The notes: generated by a model not told the origin, from the sequence alone. Counted from the first letter of the stretch, positions 8,319 to 17,680 are shown. The stretch is 33,993 nt of DNA from Candidatus Woesearchaeota archaeon (GCA_016211185.1 JACQST010000059.1:1-33993); one strand, 5' to 3'. A program made the numbers and translations.

Positions 8319-8341
8319 TAGCCTGTTTTTCCTTCTCCCCC

Positions 8342-8938
8342 ATGAATTTGATCTCTTTCGGCAAGTGGCCTGTTGATGACGTAAAGGTCAAGGACAGCGG
8401 GCTGGTTGACTACGTTACTATAAAGAACGTATACGTTCCAAGAACAGGAGCCCGCTACAGCAGGCAGAAGTTCCACAAGTCAAAAGTGTTCATAGTTGAG
8501 CGCCTAATAAACAAGCTCATGGTGCCTGGGCACAGGGGGAAAAAGCACAGGATAACCTCATACACCGTAACAGGGAAATCAAGCCAGGCCTACGATGCGG
8601 TTGAAAAAGCATTCACGCTCATAGAGGAACGCACAAAGACAAACCCTGTAAAGGTCTTTGTTGAGGCGCTTGAAAACGCAGCCCCAAGGGAGGAAATCAT
8701 ATCTATAGAGTATGGAGGCGCGCGATACCCCAAGGCGGTTGACTGCTCACCCCAGAGAAGAATAGACCAGGCACTCAAATACATGGTTCAGGGAGCATAC
8801 CACAGAAGGTTCAACACAAAGAAAGGCATAGTCCAGTCCCTCGCGGACGAAATAATAGCAGCACACCAGAGAAGCCCTGCCTCAAACGCAATAGCGAAGA
8901 AGCTCGAGATAGAAAGGCAGGCTGATGCAAGCAGGTAA
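8342..8938 (+). CDS. rps7: 30S ribosomal protein S7
   Basis: VKVFVEALENAAPREEIISIEYGGARYPKAVDCSPQRRIDQALKYMVQGAYHRRFNTKKGIVQSLADEIIAA. Confidence 0.96.
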   Translation: MNLISFGKWPVDDVKVKDSGLVDYVTIKNVYVPRTGARYSRQKFHKSKVFIVERLINKLMVPGHRGKKHRITSYTVTGKSSQAYDAVEKAFTLIEERTKTNPVKVFVEALENAAPREEIISIEYGGARYPKAVDCSPQRRIDQALKYMVQGAYHRRFNTKKGIVQSLADEIIAAHQRSPASNAIAKKLEIERQADASR

Positions 8939-8959
8939 TCTGCCGGAACAAAAAACTTC

Positions 8960-9607
8960 TTACAAGGGGTTAATCCCGGATTTAGCTGCTGCTACAAGCG
9001 CATCATATGCCTGCACTGCCGATGCTGCGGCGTGTTCATTATTCCACGAGACGCCTGCCAACGGGTGCTGCCCTGTCCTCTGCTCAAGCCTAACCAGGAA
9101 ACCGATATTGCGCTCTGCAAACTCTGCAAACCTCCCTGCTGTCTTCGTAGGGTCATCAGTTGCTATTGCCAACTCATAAACAACTGACATGTATCCAGTC
9201 ACTGCTTCAGGTGACAGATCTCCTCTAGCCATCTCGTGCAGGTCTGTAGTTGACTTTGCAAAAAGCCTCCGCAGATTAGGGTTTTTCATTTTCATATAAC
9301 CGATTCTCAGGCCAGGCCTATCGCTGTACTCATACAAAAACTCGAAAAATGAATAATCTCCGACTGTAGCCCTTGACCTCAAGTATGCTGTAAAGCGAGC
9401 CATCTCTTCCCTTTCCCAACCCGAAGTCACTATGTATTCAGCAACCCGCCCAGCCATTTCCTCTGCATCCTGAGGCCTGACAGGCTGCATCCTTTCAGAA
9501 TCAGCAAATCCGCCAAGAGCTTCAAGAATGTCTCTTTTTGCTTTTATGACTCTACGCTCTCTTATTATTGCATCTCTCCTAATTATGTCTTCAAGGTCAT
9601 CAGCCAT
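8960..9607 (-). CDS. Hypothetical protein
   Basis: 215-aa ORF with charged N-terminus and normal composition. No family recognised. Confidence 0.65.
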   Translation of the reverse strand: MADDLEDIIRRDAIIRERRVIKAKRDILEALGGFADSERMQPVRPQDAEEMAGRVAEYIVTSGWEREEMARFTAYLRSRATVGDYSFFEFLYEYSDRPGLRIGYMKMKNPNLRRLFAKSTTDLHEMARGDLSPEAVTGYMSVVYELAIATDDPTKTAGRFAEFAERNIGFLVRLEQRTGQHPLAGVSWNNEHAAASAVQAYDALVAAAKSGINPL

Positions 9608-9665
9608 ACCGGAACAGCAGAAAGCAGCCCTTTTTAATTTTTCCTATATGCATGTTTATACACGC

Positions 9666-11588
9666 TCAAATCACAACTATGCCCTTGAGCTTGAACCCGT
9701 AAATAAAGATGCGGTCCCACAGAAAACTCTTCTTCCTTGTAACCCTCACAGAAAAACCAGCCTGCCTGAAAACCTGCTCAATCCTGGCGTCATCAGCAAG
9801 CCACTCAAGCGAGGGAAGAAGATGGAAGAAGTCAGAGTACTCCACAAAACAAATCCTGGCATCAGGAGACAAAACCCTGTACATGTCCTTCAGGATGCGC
9901 TGCATGTCATGCATGTATCCAAGCATGCCAACAGACACAACAACATCAGCCCTGTGCACATCAGGGTGGAGCCTGTAGAACTGCTCAGGGTCATGGATAA
10001 GCCTTGCCTCGCCATACACCCTGCCTTCAGTCTCCCATCTCTCCTTCTCAATCCGCTTCATGGTTATCTTCAGGTCATTCTTGGAGAAATGAGTCGCATA
10101 CACCGCGCCGTCAGGCCCCACAGCCCTCAACAGCGAAGTAGTTAATGTCCCGACGCCACAGCCAAACTCAATGACTGTCTTCCCATAAAGGTCACCGAGA
10201 AAGCTCATTATCTCCTTCCTAAGCCCCTTAGGGTAGCTGAACCTCTCTGTAAAGAAGCTGAGATAGGAAAAAAGGTCATTAATCTCTGTAATCATCTGAG
10301 GGTCATAATATATCTCAATCAGGAAATACAGGGGAATCCCCATGAGGATTAAGGAAATGCTCAGCTTCAGCAAAGTAGGGCCGTTCTGCGTTGTAAGAGT
10401 GCCGATAATTATTGCGGCCAGCAGGGCAACAGCCACCAGCACAGGACCAATTTTTCCGAAAGGAACCCTGTAGAGCCGCTCAACATGAGGGTCCTTGAGC
10501 CTCAGAATCGGAACAGTCAGGATAATAGGGATATACATGATAATGGCAAGAGGAATCAGGATGCTGAGCAGCACCTCATACTGGCCAAAGCCAAGCAGCA
10601 GAATAAGCATAGTTATCGCAGCCTGAAACATTATGGCCTTATAAGGAGTCTTGAACTTGGGGTGTATCTCGCTCAGCCTGCCAAACTGGAGCTTGTCCCG
10701 AGCCAAGGCAAGGGTCAACCGGGGTATAGTCACTATGCCTGAAGCAGCCGAGCCAAGAAGTGTGATAAAAATGCCCGCAATGATGATGCCCTCGCCAGCA
10801 GAGCCAAACAACACTTGGGCAAGAGCCTTGGTAGGCGAACTCATTGAAGCAAGAGCCTCATACCCGAACACCCCCAGGCTGACAAAAATGATTCCCGCGC
10901 CAAGCAGAGCAATAACAACAGTCCCGTTTACAATAGCCCGCGGAATAGTCCTCCTCGGGTCTTTTGTCTCCTCAGCCAGATAAGTCGCGGCCTCCCACCC
11001 AAAATAAGCCTCCATAAGGAAAAACATGCTCGTAAAAACAGTTGCAAAACCATGCGTGGCGAGTGGCACAAAATTCGCAGCAGCCACATTAAAGGAGCCC
11101 TTGCCAATCAGCGCCGCAAGCACAGCAACCATAACCACGGCAAAACATATCATTATGAAAGAAGTAGCCTCTATCCCGACGTAAGCTATAAGGTTCAGCA
11201 TAACTATGAGGATAAGGCTGAGAAGAAACTTCGTCGTGGTTAAAGAGTCAGGAATCAGGAGATTAATCGCGGCGACAATCATGACGACCACAGAAAGGTT
11301 GCCGACCAGCCACGCAGTCCACCCTATCATAAAAGACATGAACCGGCCATACGCCTGCTTGCTATACTCATACACGCCCCCGCTCTTGGGAAACATGCTC
11401 ACAAGCTCGCTAAAGCACATAGCTATGTAAATGGAAATCAGGGAAAGAATCACCCACGCAACCATTGAAAGGTTCCCGGAATACCTTGCGCCTATGCTAG
11501 GCCCGAAAAATATCGCTGTCCCTATAATGGAGCCTATGGACAGGCAAAGAATAGTCCAGTACCCAAAACCCCTCTTCAGCTCATACAT
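9666..11588 (-). CDS. APC-family amino acid permease fused to a C-terminal class I SAM methyltransferase
   Basis: N-terminal GYWTILCLSIGSIIGTAIFFGPSIGA (APC TM1) and multiple TM helices. The same ORF continues into YGKTVIEFGCGVGTLTTSLLRAVGPDGAVYATHFSKNDLKI (motif I) and a Rossmann-type MTase tail. Confidence 0.88.
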   Translation of the reverse strand: MYELKRGFGYWTILCLSIGSIIGTAIFFGPSIGARYSGNLSMVAWVILSLISIYIAMCFSELVSMFPKSGGVYEYSKQAYGRFMSFMIGWTAWLVGNLSVVVMIVAAINLLIPDSLTTTKFLLSLILIVMLNLIAYVGIEATSFIMICFAVVMVAVLAALIGKGSFNVAAANFVPLATHGFATVFTSMFFLMEAYFGWEAATYLAEETKDPRRTIPRAIVNGTVVIALLGAGIIFVSLGVFGYEALASMSSPTKALAQVLFGSAGEGIIIAGIFITLLGSAASGIVTIPRLTLALARDKLQFGRLSEIHPKFKTPYKAIMFQAAITMLILLLGFGQYEVLLSILIPLAIIMYIPIILTVPILRLKDPHVERLYRVPFGKIGPVLVAVALLAAIIIGTLTTQNGPTLLKLSISLILMGIPLYFLIEIYYDPQMITEINDLFSYLSFFTERFSYPKGLRKEIMSFLGDLYGKTVIEFGCGVGTLTTSLLRAVGPDGAVYATHFSKNDLKITMKRIEKERWETEGRVYGEARLIHDPEQFYRLHPDVHRADVVVSVGMLGYMHDMQRILKDMYRVLSPDARICFVEYSDFFHLLPSLEWLADDARIEQVFRQAGFSVRVTRKKSFLWDRIFIYGFKLKGIVVI

Positions 11589-11656
11589 CTTGCAAGCTGA
11601 ACATTAAAACGGCAATATTTAAAGCCTCCGCTCACTCGCATCTGCCTAAAAGTTTT

Positions 11657-12361
11657 ATGTCCGCAAAACAAGCCCCGCAGATGAACCGATACATCCAGAC
11701 CTACCACTTGCTCCGCAGAAGATACGGAAAGCAGAGCTGGTGGCCCACAACAACAGATAACAGGCCTTTCGAAGTAATGGTCGGTGCCATACTTACCCAG
11801 AACACCTCCTGGCGCAACGTCGAGAAAGCCATAGGAAGCCTTGCAGCCCAAGGGCTAATCGACCCTCAAAGGATGGCATCTGCCCAAAAGGAAAAGCTTG
11901 CCGAAGCAATAAGGCCATCAGGCTACTACAACCAGAAGGCAGAACGGCTTCAACTCCTGGCCAGGCACGTGATTCAGAACAGAGGAGCAAAAGCCATGAA
12001 GAAGAAACCCCTCTCTCAGTTAAGAGAAGAGCTCCTCTCAATCAAAGGCATAGGGCATGAAACAGCCGACTCAATACTGTTGTACGCCCTAAACAAGCCA
12101 GCATTTGTCATCGACACCTATACAAGGCGAATATTCACAAGGCTCGGGCTCTGCAGGCCAGAATCAGGCTACCATGAGCTGCAGGAACTAATCACCAGAC
12201 ACCTTCCAGTCAGCACACAGCTCTACAGCGAATACCATGCCCTCATAGTCCAGCTTGGCAAGGAACACTGCAGGAAAAAACCTGAATGCAAAGGATGCCC
12301 GCTCCAAACGAACTGCCAATTCGGAAAAAAAGATTTAAATAGTCAGCTTCGGCCTTGCTGA
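11657..12361 (+). CDS. Endonuclease III-related HhH-GPD DNA glycosylase (MagIII/MJ1434-like)
   Basis: FEVMVGAILTQNTSWRNVEKAI, HhH IKGIGHETADSILLYALNKPAFVIDTYTRRIF, C-terminal four-Cys Fe-S motif CRKKPECKGCPLQTNC. Confidence 0.88.
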   Translation: MSAKQAPQMNRYIQTYHLLRRRYGKQSWWPTTTDNRPFEVMVGAILTQNTSWRNVEKAIGSLAAQGLIDPQRMASAQKEKLAEAIRPSGYYNQKAERLQLLARHVIQNRGAKAMKKKPLSQLREELLSIKGIGHETADSILLYALNKPAFVIDTYTRRIFTRLGLCRPESGYHELQELITRHLPVSTQLYSEYHALIVQLGKEHCRKKPECKGCPLQTNCQFGKKDLNSQLRPC

Positions 12362-12371
12362 CCTGAAAAAG

Positions 12372-13019
12372 ATGGTTGCGCTCATGGACTCAGGCTGGAT
12401 AATAGTTGTAGTTGTTCTCGCAATCCTCGTATCCTTCTTCCTCGCCCACAAGCTGTTCCAGGAAGCATTTGAATTCATGGGAATAGCAGTCTCCATAATA
12501 GGCATAGCTCTTGTCGTGTCAATAGTAGTGGTGGCCTTTGACGCGGTCAGCTTCAAAAGGTCATTCCCCGGCTCCGAGAGCCTACTCATAGTCATGGATG
12601 AAAAAACCCCTGCCGCAGCAATACTCCTCAAAAAAAACGTGCCTGAACCAATAGAGCAGGAAAAGCTTGCACCGCTTGCCACAAGCATAAACGCAAAAGA
12701 CTACAAGACAGCCCGCGGCACAAACTACAAACTAATAATAATAAAGAAAGCCGCAATAGATGACTTAAGCCAGAAGACAGCAGGCAACTCAACAAAATCA
12801 CCGCCTGAAGAGCAAGCCTTCATCGCCAGCTCGCTCTCAGGACTGGCAGCAGAGCCATCACTGTTCATAGCCGAATACAGGAAAGGCAACATAATCGTCT
12901 ATCCTGAAACCCCCATGTTCAAGGCCATAAAATACCTGCCTGGATTCGGAAACTACGCAAAGGACTCAATCGGAGGCTTAAAAGGCCTCCTTGGAAGAGA
13001 AAATGAGACACAGCCTTAA
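12372..13019 (+). CDS. Membrane protein of unknown function
   Basis: Two N-terminal TM helices followed by a soluble domain. Overlaps the start of the giant surface protein. Confidence 0.7.
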   Translation: MVALMDSGWIIVVVVLAILVSFFLAHKLFQEAFEFMGIAVSIIGIALVVSIVVVAFDAVSFKRSFPGSESLLIVMDEKTPAAAILLKKNVPEPIEQEKLAPLATSINAKDYKTARGTNYKLIIIKKAAIDDLSQKTAGNSTKSPPEEQAFIASSLSGLAAEPSLFIAEYRKGNIIVYPETPMFKAIKYLPGFGNYAKDSIGGLKGLLGRENETQP

Positions 13020-16000
13020 GACATGCCAATGGCTACTATGCATGCTCGCGATAGCAGCGCTTGCCAAGGCAGACACCCAGGCATACAGCGGGAGCATATA
13101 TTCAGGCAACACAATAACAGTCGACAAACAAGTAATGATAATATACCTCAGCAGCTCCCAAAACGGGATAGTGGCGGACTACAGCGGCAAGCTCCTCAGC
13201 GTAGCAAACAACAGTTGCGAATCAACAGACTACTTCAAGCTCTGCCTGGACAACATAGAGATGGACTATGTCACAAGAAAAAAGAAGATAGCCATAAGGG
13301 CATTCTCAACAGTGCCTGAAATCACCATAACAAGAACCGCCTCAAAAACAGACCTTATAGTAGGCGAAGAAGCCATCATGACAGTCAAGATTTCAAACAC
13401 AGGAGGCATCGCAAGGAGAACAGTATTTTCAGACGAATTTCCAGAAACGTTCGAGGTATACGATGTTGAAGACGCAGAGCTAAAAGGCAACACAGTATAC
13501 TGGTCAGGCGAAATAGCTCGCTCAGGCTCAAAGGAGCTGAGCTTCAAACTCAGGCCAAAGGACGCCTATAAGGGAGGCCTTAAGGCAAAACTGGACTACT
13601 TTGACGGCTACTCAATGCAGAGCGCGCAATCCAGCGAGATATCCCTTGAGGCAACACACTTCTTCAAGCTTGAAGCCCGCCTTGGAAAAACAGAGGCATA
13701 CGTAGGCCAGCTAAACAACCTGACAGTCAACATATCCAACAGGGGCAACAGCACAGTAAACGCAACACTCGAATTCACATTCGATGAAGGCACAGAACTC
13801 ATGACCCTCCCGGGAAACCTAATCAGGACAGCTAAAAACAGCTACAGGTGGAACGGCGAGCTAAGAAAAAGAAACCTCTCAAACAACAGGATATTCTCAA
13901 AAGCCCTGTTCTTCGAATTCAAGACAAACAGGATAGGCGCAATAGACACAACAATCACAGCACAATACACAGACCTCTCCACATACGAGAAAGTCCGGCT
14001 GCCAGACGAGCGGAAAACAATCAGCGTAACAGACAAGGGACTAATGGCAAGGTCAAGCCTGTCTGACAAAATAATCGAGCCCGGCCAGAGACACACCCTG
14101 AAAGTCTGGGTGCAGAACCTAAACCCGTACTCAGATATAAGGGACGTCAGGGTATATGTGCAAACAGGGCTTGCATACCTTCCATACCTCGAATACGGCA
14201 GCTTCAAGGCAGGAGAGCAGAAACAGGTGATACAGAAAGACATATTCGCGCCAGAAGCCAACACCACAACAGGATACGCACTTAACCTGAACGTAACCTA
14301 CAAGCTGGCAGGGGAAAGCTTCTCCTACACATTCAAGGACACAGTATCAGTAGTGCCGCCAAAAGACCTCACAATAACACAGAACCCCTCAAAGAGCACA
14401 GTAGAGTCAGGCGAAACATTCCAGTTCACAGTGCTCCTCCAAAACAACAGGGCAACAGGACTTGGCAACATCAAGGCATACGACACCCCGCCACCCGAAT
14501 TCTCAGTATCAGGGCCAGCCACAGCCATCATAAGCCTCAGCCCCGGAGCAACAGCGACCGCATACACATACAGCATAACCGCACCCAGGGTAAACGCAAA
14601 AAAAGAGTTCACAATAAAAACCAGCGCTCAATACAGTGACCAATACAACGACGAGGTATTCGCAAAGTTCAACACATACAACTACTCAAAGGAACAGGCC
14701 ATAACAGTAAACCCGCCGGACTTCCCTGTGGCAGCCACCGCAGCGATGAAGGAATCAGATGTATACATGGGCGGCGCATACGACGTCAATTACGTCATAA
14801 GGAACGGCCACAGCAGCCTCACAATGACAGAGCCAGCCCTATACTTCCCCCTGCAGCCAGAATTTGACACCATAGAATCAACCAACCATTCGCTCCCAAG
14901 CATAGACCCAGGCGAAACAGTCTACATAAGCTCAATGCACAAAGTCAGGCCAAAGCTCAACAGCTCACAAAAGATAAAAGGCGCATACCTCACATTCAAG
15001 GACAAATACGGCACATTATACGGGTACAACCTCTCAGACGTACCCGTAACGGTCAAAAACAGCTTTCTGTCAGGGCCCGCAATAATCCTTAACAAGACCG
15101 CTCCCGAGCAGGCAAACGACACAGACCAGGTCCAGATAAGAATAAGGGTACTAAACACAGGAGACAGCACAGCATTGGTCGACGTAGCTGATGGCCAGCA
15201 GGCATTCAGCACAGTGGTGAAGCCAGGCACAGAAGCAGTCCACCAATACAGCACAATACTCACAGAGGAAGGCACACAGAGCCTGCCAGCAGCAACAGCA
15301 AACTACACCTATGAAGGCAGAAACCTGCACACAGCCTCAGAAACAGCAACAGTAAAAATCACAAAAAAACCCCTTGTCCAAGTGGAACTCACAGCCCCGG
15401 AAAAAGCCAACACAGCAGACGGCTTTGACGTCAAGCTAAAGATAAAAAGCACAGTGACAGAGCCATTACAGGTAACTGTAACAGACAGGGCCAGAGAATG
15501 GCACATTGACAACTTCACAGGCCAAAAAGAGCTCACATACCACACCCAACTGCCCACAGGGCAGCATACGCTCGGGCCGGCAACAGCCACATACAATCAC
15601 AGAAACCACACATACAGCACAGAAACAGGCACAGCAACCATAACAGTCACAGAAAAAGAACTCGTAACCATAGCAAAAACCGCATCAAAGACAACAATCA
15701 GGCCAAAACAGGAAATACAGGTTACACTAAGCCTAAAAAACCAGCAGGAAGAGCCTGTAACGGGAACAGTCACAGACAGCGACAAAAACTGGGAAATCGA
15801 TCTGGCACCGAACGAAGCCCGCAACATAACCTACAAAACCAAGCCAGACCAGCCAGCACTAAAGCCAGCAACAATAACAGTAACTTACAAAAACGCAACA
15901 TACACCTTCAGCTCAGAAGAGGTACAGATGAACATAACAGGCAGGAAACTAAAGGACAACGCAACAAACACCACCGCAGCTCCTGAAGCAGAAGCCGCAC

Positions 16001-16074
16001 AGGATGACGGGATTTTCAAAAAGATTATAAATGCAGTCATCAAAGTCCTAACCTGGCAACGCAAGCCGGAATGA
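13003..16074 (+). CDS. Large secreted surface protein with tandem Ig-like/CARDB/DUF11-like repeats (S-layer-like)
   Basis: Signal peptide MRHSLKTCQWLLCMLAIAALAKA. Repeated modules such as SKTDLIVGEEAIMTVKISNTGG, NPSKSTVESGETFQFTVLLQN and SKTTIRPKQEIQVTLSLKNQ. Thr-rich. Confidence 0.8.
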   Translation: MRHSLKTCQWLLCMLAIAALAKADTQAYSGSIYSGNTITVDKQVMIIYLSSSQNGIVADYSGKLLSVANNSCESTDYFKLCLDNIEMDYVTRKKKIAIRAFSTVPEITITRTASKTDLIVGEEAIMTVKISNTGGIARRTVFSDEFPETFEVYDVEDAELKGNTVYWSGEIARSGSKELSFKLRPKDAYKGGLKAKLDYFDGYSMQSAQSSEISLEATHFFKLEARLGKTEAYVGQLNNLTVNISNRGNSTVNATLEFTFDEGTELMTLPGNLIRTAKNSYRWNGELRKRNLSNNRIFSKALFFEFKTNRIGAIDTTITAQYTDLSTYEKVRLPDERKTISVTDKGLMARSSLSDKIIEPGQRHTLKVWVQNLNPYSDIRDVRVYVQTGLAYLPYLEYGSFKAGEQKQVIQKDIFAPEANTTTGYALNLNVTYKLAGESFSYTFKDTVSVVPPKDLTITQNPSKSTVESGETFQFTVLLQNNRATGLGNIKAYDTPPPEFSVSGPATAIISLSPGATATAYTYSITAPRVNAKKEFTIKTSAQYSDQYNDEVFAKFNTYNYSKEQAITVNPPDFPVAATAAMKESDVYMGGAYDVNYVIRNGHSSLTMTEPALYFPLQPEFDTIESTNHSLPSIDPGETVYISSMHKVRPKLNSSQKIKGAYLTFKDKYGTLYGYNLSDVPVTVKNSFLSGPAIILNKTAPEQANDTDQVQIRIRVLNTGDSTALVDVADGQQAFSTVVKPGTEAVHQYSTILTEEGTQSLPAATANYTYEGRNLHTASETATVKITKKPLVQVELTAPEKANTADGFDVKLKIKSTVTEPLQVTVTDRAREWHIDNFTGQKELTYHTQLPTGQHTLGPATATYNHRNHTYSTETGTATITVTEKELVTIAKTASKTTIRPKQEIQVTLSLKNQQEEPVTGTVTDSDKNWEIDLAPNEARNITYKTKPDQPALKPATITVTYKNATYTFSSEEVQMNITGRKLKDNATNTTAAPEAEAAQDDGIFKKIINAVIKVLTWQRKPE

Positions 16075-16083
16075 GGTGACAAA

Positions 16084-16440
16084 ATGGGCTTCTTTGACAA
16101 AGTCATGTTCTGGAAAAAAAAGGACGACCTGGCACTTGACGGCAACCTTGCAACAGGAATGGACACCCAAAACCCGTTCCCTGCACAAAACCAGTTCCAG
16201 CCAGCACAGCAGCAGCCATTCCAGCAGCAGGGCTTCTACGGCCAAGGGATGCAGCAGGTGCAGCCCCCACAGATGGATGCCTTCCAAAGCTCAAGCGCAT
16301 ACGCAGCAAGCAGACAGCTTGAAGTGGTATCAGCAAAGCTTGACGCGCTCAAGGCAGCCATGGACTCGATGAGCCAGCGCCTCTCAAACATAGAAAGGGC
16401 ATTCCAAGACGATTTCTACAGGAAACGGGGAGGATGGTAA
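16084..16440 (+). CDS. Small Q-rich linker/coiled-coil protein
   Basis: NQFQPAQQQPFQQQGFYGQGMQQVQPPQM, then C-terminal helix QLEVVSAKLDALKAAMDSMSQRLSNIERAF. Confidence 0.65.
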   Translation: MGFFDKVMFWKKKDDLALDGNLATGMDTQNPFPAQNQFQPAQQQPFQQQGFYGQGMQQVQPPQMDAFQSSSAYAASRQLEVVSAKLDALKAAMDSMSQRLSNIERAFQDDFYRKRGGW

Positions 16441-16877
16441 AAACAAGAAAACCAGAACCAGACCTGCTGCTCACAACAATAGCTGTGCTTGCTTTTGACA
16501 GGCTCACGAAGCACTACGCACAAAACCTAACCGAGCCAATAAGCATAACACCACTGCTAAGCATAAGCCTCGTAAGAAACACAGGAGCAGCATTCGGAAT
16601 ACTCCCCGGAACATCACTCATACTGGCTGCAATAGGCACAGCAGTAATAGCAGCAATCCTACTCAGCTACAGAAAGCTGTCTGCGACCCGGAAAACCCGT
16701 ATAGCAACAGGACTCATACTGGCAGGCACAACAGGAAACCTCATCGACAGGCTCCTCCTTGGATACGTAATAGACTTCATAGACCCAAGCTTCTGGCCCG
16801 CATTCAATGTTGCGGATGCTGCACTGACTGTTGGAGCTGCAATCCTCCTAATCCACATCTACACAAAAAAGAACTAG
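16434..16877 (+). CDS. lspA: Lipoprotein signal peptidase (signal peptidase II)
   Basis: DRLTKHYA, VRNTGAAFGIL, GTTGNLIDRLLLGYVIDFIDPSFWPAFNVADAAL. Conserved LspA boxes including the two catalytic Asp positions. Confidence 0.92.
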   Translation: MVKTRKPEPDLLLTTIAVLAFDRLTKHYAQNLTEPISITPLLSISLVRNTGAAFGILPGTSLILAAIGTAVIAAILLSYRKLSATRKTRIATGLILAGTTGNLIDRLLLGYVIDFIDPSFWPAFNVADAALTVGAAILLIHIYTKKN

Positions 16878-17221
16878 AACGACTCAAACTCCTCAGCTTC
16901 CTTCAAATGGCCATTCTGCTTCAGCCACTGCACCTGAGCCTTGGAATACTTGAAGACGATATCGCCCTTCTCATTCCCTGAAAGCTCCCAAGGCTCAACA
17001 AGAACCGTATCACCCTCCCTAATCCAAAGCCTCCTCTTCAGCCTCCCAGGAACCCTGCAAATCCTCGGCTTGCCATCAAGACACCTCACCCTCATCCTGG
17101 TGCCGCCAAGCCTCTGCTCAACAATACCAAGAGCCTGCGCCCCCCTCGGCAACCTCGTCTTCCTGATTTCCTGCTGAAGCTCCTCCCTCTGCTCCTCAAT
17201 CTGCTTCTTAAGACCCATCAA
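16874..17221 (-). CDS. Translation initiation factor aIF1A
   Basis: LGIVEQRLGGTRMRVRCLDGKPRICRVPGRLKRRLWIREGDTVLVEPWEL. Confidence 0.95.
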   Translation of the reverse strand: MMGLKKQIEEQREELQQEIRKTRLPRGAQALGIVEQRLGGTRMRVRCLDGKPRICRVPGRLKRRLWIREGDTVLVEPWELSGNEKGDIVFKYSKAQVQWLKQNGHLKEAEEFESF

Positions 17222-17328
17222 GCCAATGACCGCCCAGCCCTATTTAAAGTTTTGTAATCTTAAAAACCCTAAAAAGCAAAGTTTAAATACCTGAAATTTA
17301 GAAGCAGAAAAAAAAGGAGCGTGCATGA

Positions 17329-17679
17329 ATGCTTTCTGCCTTGGTCGGGCTGTTTAGGAGAATCACCTTCTTTGAGAAGGCAATACTTGTCGTGGGCCTG
17401 TTCACCATAATAATCGGGTTCTACTTCATACAGAAAGTCTTCAATGTTGACCAGCGCCTAAGCTGGCTTATGCTAATAGCCATATTCAGCTGGCTATCAC
17501 TCCTCATACTGATAATACTGTCCAGCCTCAACGCAGAAGTAAGGGAAGACCTCTCCTCGGTAATAAGGGAAAACGCAGAGGAAACAAGACTTCTAAAGGA
17601 AATAACCTACGAAATGCTCAGCGAGCTAAAGTTGCTAAGGCAAAGCATGAAGGGCACAGGAAGCAAAAAGAAGCCCTGA
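17329..17679 (+). CDS. Small membrane protein, two TM helices plus coiled-coil tail
   Basis: KAILVVGLFTIIIGFYFIQKVF and LSWLMLIAIFSWLSLLILIIL, then an acidic helical tail. Confidence 0.65.
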   Translation: MLSALVGLFRRITFFEKAILVVGLFTIIIGFYFIQKVFNVDQRLSWLMLIAIFSWLSLLILIILSSLNAEVREDLSSVIRENAEETRLLKEITYEMLSELKLLRQSMKGTGSKKKP

Positions 17680-17680
17680 A

